A stretch of DNA of 64,000 nucleotides from Simplicispira sp. 125 (GTDB taxonomy: Bacteria > Pseudomonadota > Gammaproteobacteria > Burkholderiales > Burkholderiaceae_C): NCBI RefSeq assembly GCF_003096555.1, contig NZ_QEKM01000001.1:3410001-3474000 (forward strand), read 5' to 3'. Positions 61,450 to 64,000 of this stretch are shown one piece after another (the stretch's first letter is position 1; each line of letters begins with the position of its first letter). A program made the translations under genes and the position numbers. The notes under the pieces were generated by a model. The model saw only the letters and a list, made by a program, of their open reading frames with translations, ran no database searches and was not told where the DNA came from.

Positions 61450-62112
61450 ATGGGCGAGGTTTCCAAGCTCCTGGTCGACTACGGGCCTGCCTTCGGGCAG
61501 GCCCTTTTGCTGACCTGGAAGCTCACCGTGCTGTCGTTCGTGCCCGGCTTCTTGCTGGGCATGGTGGTGGCGGTGCTCCGGCTCCTCCCGCTGCCGTTGC
61601 TGCGCTTCGTGCTGACCGTCTACGTCGAGATCTTCCGCAACATTCCGAGCGTTGCGCTGCTGGTCTTCATCGTGTTCGCGCTGCCCGATCTCAACGTCCT
61701 GATCGACTATGAGCCCAGCGTGGTCCTGACCTTGGCGCTGGTCTGCTCGGCGTTCACGGCGGACTACCTGCGCGCGGGCATCAACACCGTGAGCGGCGGC
61801 CAGGCCGAGGCGGCGCTCAGCCTGGGCATGCGGCCGATGCGCGTCATCACGGCGGTGGTATTGCCGCAGGCACTGCGCGCGGTGGTGCAGCCGCTGACCT
61901 CGCTGCTGATTGCGCTGATGCTGTCGACCTCGCTGGCGTCGCAGGTGCCGTTTCCGGGCCGGGAGCTGACCGCGCTCGTGTCCAAGATCGCCACCGACTC
62001 CGCCGCCGGCATTGCCGCCTTCGCGGTGGCCGCCGCGATGTACGTGGCGAGCGGCCTGCTCATCGCCTGGGCGGGCGCGGCCCTCGAGAAGAAGCTGCGG
62101 ATCCTGAAATGA
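61450..62112 (+). CDS. polar amino-acid ABC transporter permease (HisM-type)
   Basis: 220 residues, five membrane segments, and the ABC permease EAA-type loop SGGQAEAALSLGMRPMRVIT followed by VVLPQALR. It forms the channel with the next permease. The ATG lies 29 bp after the binding-protein stop. Confidence 0.87.
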   Translation: MGEVSKLLVDYGPAFGQALLLTWKLTVLSFVPGFLLGMVVAVLRLLPLPLLRFVLTVYVEIFRNIPSVALLVFIVFALPDLNVLIDYEPSVVLTLALVCSAFTADYLRAGINTVSGGQAEAALSLGMRPMRVITAVVLPQALRAVVQPLTSLLIALMLSTSLASQVPFPGRELTALVSKIATDSAAGIAAFAVAAAMYVASGLLIAWAGAALEKKLRILK

Positions 62113-62267
62113 AGCACCCCCCGAGTCGCTTTGCGTCTTCCCCCTCTCTCGCTGCGCGGGAGGGGGGCGCACCCGGTGGCCTGGCAAAGCCAGTTCCACG
62201 GGTGCGCTGGCTTGGAGAGCGCCAGTTCCATGGTTGCGGGTGGCGCGCAGCGCTATAGAAAACTGCG

Positions 62268-63068
62268 ATGAGCCGCTCTCTGGAAGACATTCTGTTTGGC
62301 GATCCCCGGCCGCAAGCCCGGGTCGCCCGCCGCGCCGCGAGCGCGGTCACGGCCGCCGTGCTGCTCCTGCTGGCTGCGGGGGTCGTGCTGCGCTTCCATG
62401 CCGCAGGGCAGCTGGGCGCGCGGTACTGGGAATTCTTCGCCTTGCCAACCACCTGGGCCTTCCTGGCCAAGGGCCTGCTCGGCACCGTGGCCTCGGCGGC
62501 CATGGCCGCCGCGATCGCGCTGTCCCTCGGGCTGGTGCTGTTGCTGGGGCGCCTGGCGCGGCCGCGGCTGCTGCGCTGGCCGAGCGTCGCGGTCATCGAG
62601 TTCCTGCGTGGCACGCCGACGCTGCTGCTGATCTATGTGTGTTTTCTGGTGCTTCCGCAGATCGGGATCAAGCTGAGCACCTACTGGATGCTGACCTTGC
62701 CCGTCGGCCTGAGCACCGCAGCGGTGGTGGCCGAGGTGTACCGTGCCGGCGTGCTCGCCGTTCCCCGTGGCCAGACCGACGCTGCGCGAAGCCTGGGGAT
62801 GACCGAAATGCAGGTGTTCTTCGTCATCGTCTTCCCCCAGGCCCTTCGCTACATTGTCCCGGCGCTGGTCGCGCAACTGGTCATCGTGGTCAAGGACACG
62901 ACCTTCGGCTACGTCGTCACCTACGGTGAACTCATGCAGAACGCCAGGGTGCTCATCGCCAACTACCATGCGCTGGTGCCGGTGTACCTTGTGGTGGCGC
63001 TGCTGTATTGCCTGGTGAACTACGCGATCTCCAAGGCAAGCAAGCGGCTTGGCGAGCCGGTGCATTGA
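62268..63068 (+). CDS. polar amino-acid ABC transporter permease
   Basis: 266 residues with an N-terminal cytoplasmic stretch (EDILFGDPRPQARVARRAAS), five or so membrane segments and the EAA loop AVPRGQTDAARSLGMTEMQV then FPQALRY. Second channel subunit. No ATPase follows before the terminator at 63,111, so the energy subunit is encoded elsewhere. Confidence 0.87.
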   Translation: MSRSLEDILFGDPRPQARVARRAASAVTAAVLLLLAAGVVLRFHAAGQLGARYWEFFALPTTWAFLAKGLLGTVASAAMAAAIALSLGLVLLLGRLARPRLLRWPSVAVIEFLRGTPTLLLIYVCFLVLPQIGIKLSTYWMLTLPVGLSTAAVVAEVYRAGVLAVPRGQTDAARSLGMTEMQVFFVIVFPQALRYIVPALVAQLVIVVKDTTFGYVVTYGELMQNARVLIANYHALVPVYLVVALLYCLVNYAISKASKRLGEPVH

Positions 63069-63110
63069 CCATCGCTCAGCATGCTCCATGCAACTTCGCC
63101 AGAAATGAAA

Positions 63111-63141
63111 AGAGAGCGGCACTACTATCGCTCTCTTTTTT
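63111..63141 (+). terminator. rho-independent terminator after the ABC permeases
   Basis: AGAGAGCG (63,111-63,118) pairs with CGCTCTCT (63,129-63,136) across a 10-base loop and is followed by five T residues, with an A-run before the stem. It ends the transporter operon. Confidence 0.85.
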
Positions 63142-63185
63142 ATAGCTGCTAGCGTTTGCCCATAAAGCGCTAGAGTCTTATTTCA
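63142..63185. repeat. AT-rich palindromic interspersed repeat
   Basis: TAGCTGCTAGCG, then CCCATAAAGCGCTAGAG, related to the copy at 41,693-41,746. It directly follows the terminator. The rest of 63,186-63,333 shows no gene. Confidence 0.6.
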
Positions 63186-63333
63186 TCTGATATTGAGCAG
63201 ATCTCAGAGGGTTCTCGCTCCCTCTCCCGCAAGGGGCGAGGGGGCCAATCCCGAGCGCCGGTCTTTGTACAGAGGCGGTTGTCCCTGTCCGAGGTATGTC
63301 GCCCATCAGATGATTTCATTCATATCCCGGTAT

Positions 63334-63621
63334 TCAGCGCCGTGCCAGTGGCAGCAGCGCCGCCATACGCCAGACCAATGCGCGCAATGCACGGCGCAGC
63401 GCCGGGGTGCCTGCCGGTGTGAAGGCGGCCTGCAGCACCTCCTGCTTGGCGCAGCGCAGGGCTGCGCGGTCATTCGCCTGCAGGGCGGCCAGCAGGCGGT
63501 CGTGCAGGCGCGCAAGGCGCAGCGCCTCGGCGGGGGGCAGGGCCGTTTGCTGCGCGGTGACGGGGGCCATCAGGTGCTGTGCCCAGGGGGTTTCCTGGTT
63601 GAAAGGGTGGGCGCAGTTCAT
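63334..63621 (-). CDS. small hypothetical protein coupled to creD
   Basis: 95 residues from the ATG at 63,621, which overlaps the creD stop (ATGA). It is helical and rich in Ala, Leu and Arg (EALRLARLHDRLLAALQAND, LRRALRALVWRMAALLPLARR). No family is recognised, but a decayed copy next to a creD remnant at 59.7 kb shows that the pair travels together. Confidence 0.5.
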   Translation of the reverse strand: MNCAHPFNQETPWAQHLMAPVTAQQTALPPAEALRLARLHDRLLAALQANDRAALRCAKQEVLQAAFTPAGTPALRRALRALVWRMAALLPLARR

Positions 63622-64000
63622 GGCGTTTGCGGCGCTGCAGCAGCGCTCCGTGGGGCGGTCAGCCCGTACCAATTCACCTTGCGCGTGAGCACCATCACCA
63701 GGGCCAGCACGGCAAACAACGCCAGTGCGCCCACGACCAGTGCCGTCTGCTCCAGTTGCAGCAGCACATACAGCAGGCTGTAGAGCAGCGCCATGCCCGC
63801 ACCAAAGGGCAGGCCCCGGCGCACGCTGCCCAGCATGTGGCTGGCGTAGTAGCCCAGCAGCAGCACGCAGGCCGTGGCCGCTAGCGCATAGGCGGCGCCG
63901 AACGGCAGGTGCTCTGACAGGCTGAGCAGCAACAAGAAGAAGCTGCACAGCGCACTGCCGACCAGCAGGTATTGCACCGGGTGCACGCGCAGGCGTTTCA
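63618..64000 (-). CDS. creD: inner membrane protein CreD, C-terminal part
   Basis: The gene enters from the right edge; the visible 127 residues (KRLRVHPVQYLLVG at the edge, then SLSEHLPFGAAYALAA, LGYYASHMLGSVRRGLPFGAG and ALVMVLTRKVNWYG) match the C-terminal membrane region of CreD, a CreBC-regulon protein with several membrane spans. The start is outside the window. Confidence 0.85.
   Translation of the reverse strand, partial: KRLRVHPVQYLLVGSALCSFFLLLLSLSEHLPFGAAYALAATACVLLLGYYASHMLGSVRRGLPFGAGMALLYSLLYVLLQLEQTALVVGALALFAVLALVMVLTRKVNWYGLTAPRSAAAAPQTP

Overview
The window comes from a GC-rich betaproteobacterium, most likely a denitrifying Comamonadaceae of the Acidovorax type. The evidence is the lptD-surA-rsmA block, a clade I style nosZRDFYL cluster with an apbE/nosX gene, and AT-rich palindromic intergenic repeats (near 41.7, 58.7 and 63.15 kb) of a kind I associate with that family. 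No tRNA, rRNA or CRISPR array was found.

Layout. (1) Bases 1 to 39,253 are accessory DNA ending at the right end of a Tn7-like transposon. Its left end lies outside the window. The transposition genes tnsA-tnsB-tnsC-tniQ-tnsF (39.16 to 33.07 kb, minus strand) and a convergent tnsE-like gene (31.33 to 33.07 kb) sit beside a terminal array of AATTATTGTAAT repeats. The element interrupts comM (yifB), whose 3' part resumes at 39,254. This is the known target of the Tn6022 group, and the TnsF-like zinc-finger/tyrosine-recombinase-fold protein fits that choice.

(2) The cargo is a defence island. Left to right: the end of a gene with an AGS-C nucleotide-sensor domain; a type II CBASS (DncV-like CD-NTase, Cap2, Cap3) facing a DisA_N-like gene plus a Cap15-type membrane effector; a HEPN-CBS protein; a large RTX surface protein; a decayed stretch with an amber-interrupted XRE gene, an IS3 remnant and two 112-bp direct repeats; a secreted NUC1 nuclease, HU, an XRE regulator behind an octamer tandem repeat and a secreted phospholipase C-like protein; remnants of an alkA/2OG-Fe oxygenase pair; a TIR protein; a CrcB-EamA chimera; a regulator/N6-methyltransferase/PD-(D/E)XK operon; and a cluster made of a Gly-Gly N-terminal small protein, a PfkB-nucleoside deoxyribosyltransferase fusion, a QueC-like enzyme, an Ogg-like glycosylase and a Dam-like methylase.

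(3) Bases 39,254 to 47,660 are core chromosome: comM remnant, DUF3617 protein, small monooxygenase, rsmE, amgK-like kinase, then lptD-surA-rsmA. (4) Bases 47,686 to 58,677 hold the nitrous oxide reduction cluster: apbE/nosX and a cytochrome c run leftward; DUF2946, nosZ, nosR, nosD, nosF, nosY, nosL and a second nosL-like gene run rightward behind a perfect FNR/DNR-type palindrome. (5) Bases 58,678 to 64,000 hold a lipoprotein, a decayed copy of the creD tail, an amino-acid ABC transporter without its ATPase, and the intact creD tail.

The most exciting candidate is the 27.3 to 31.0 kb cluster. It pairs a QueC-like enzyme with a small protein whose mature N-terminus would be glycine, plus two base-exchange or base-excision enzymes. 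This recalls the reported N-terminal deazaguanylation chemistry of type IV CBASS (Cap9), but with different partners and no CD-NTase, so I read it as a possible separate protein-conjugation defence system. The type II CBASS in the same island instead uses a C-terminal conjugation route (Cap2 acting on a CD-NTase that ends in Gly).
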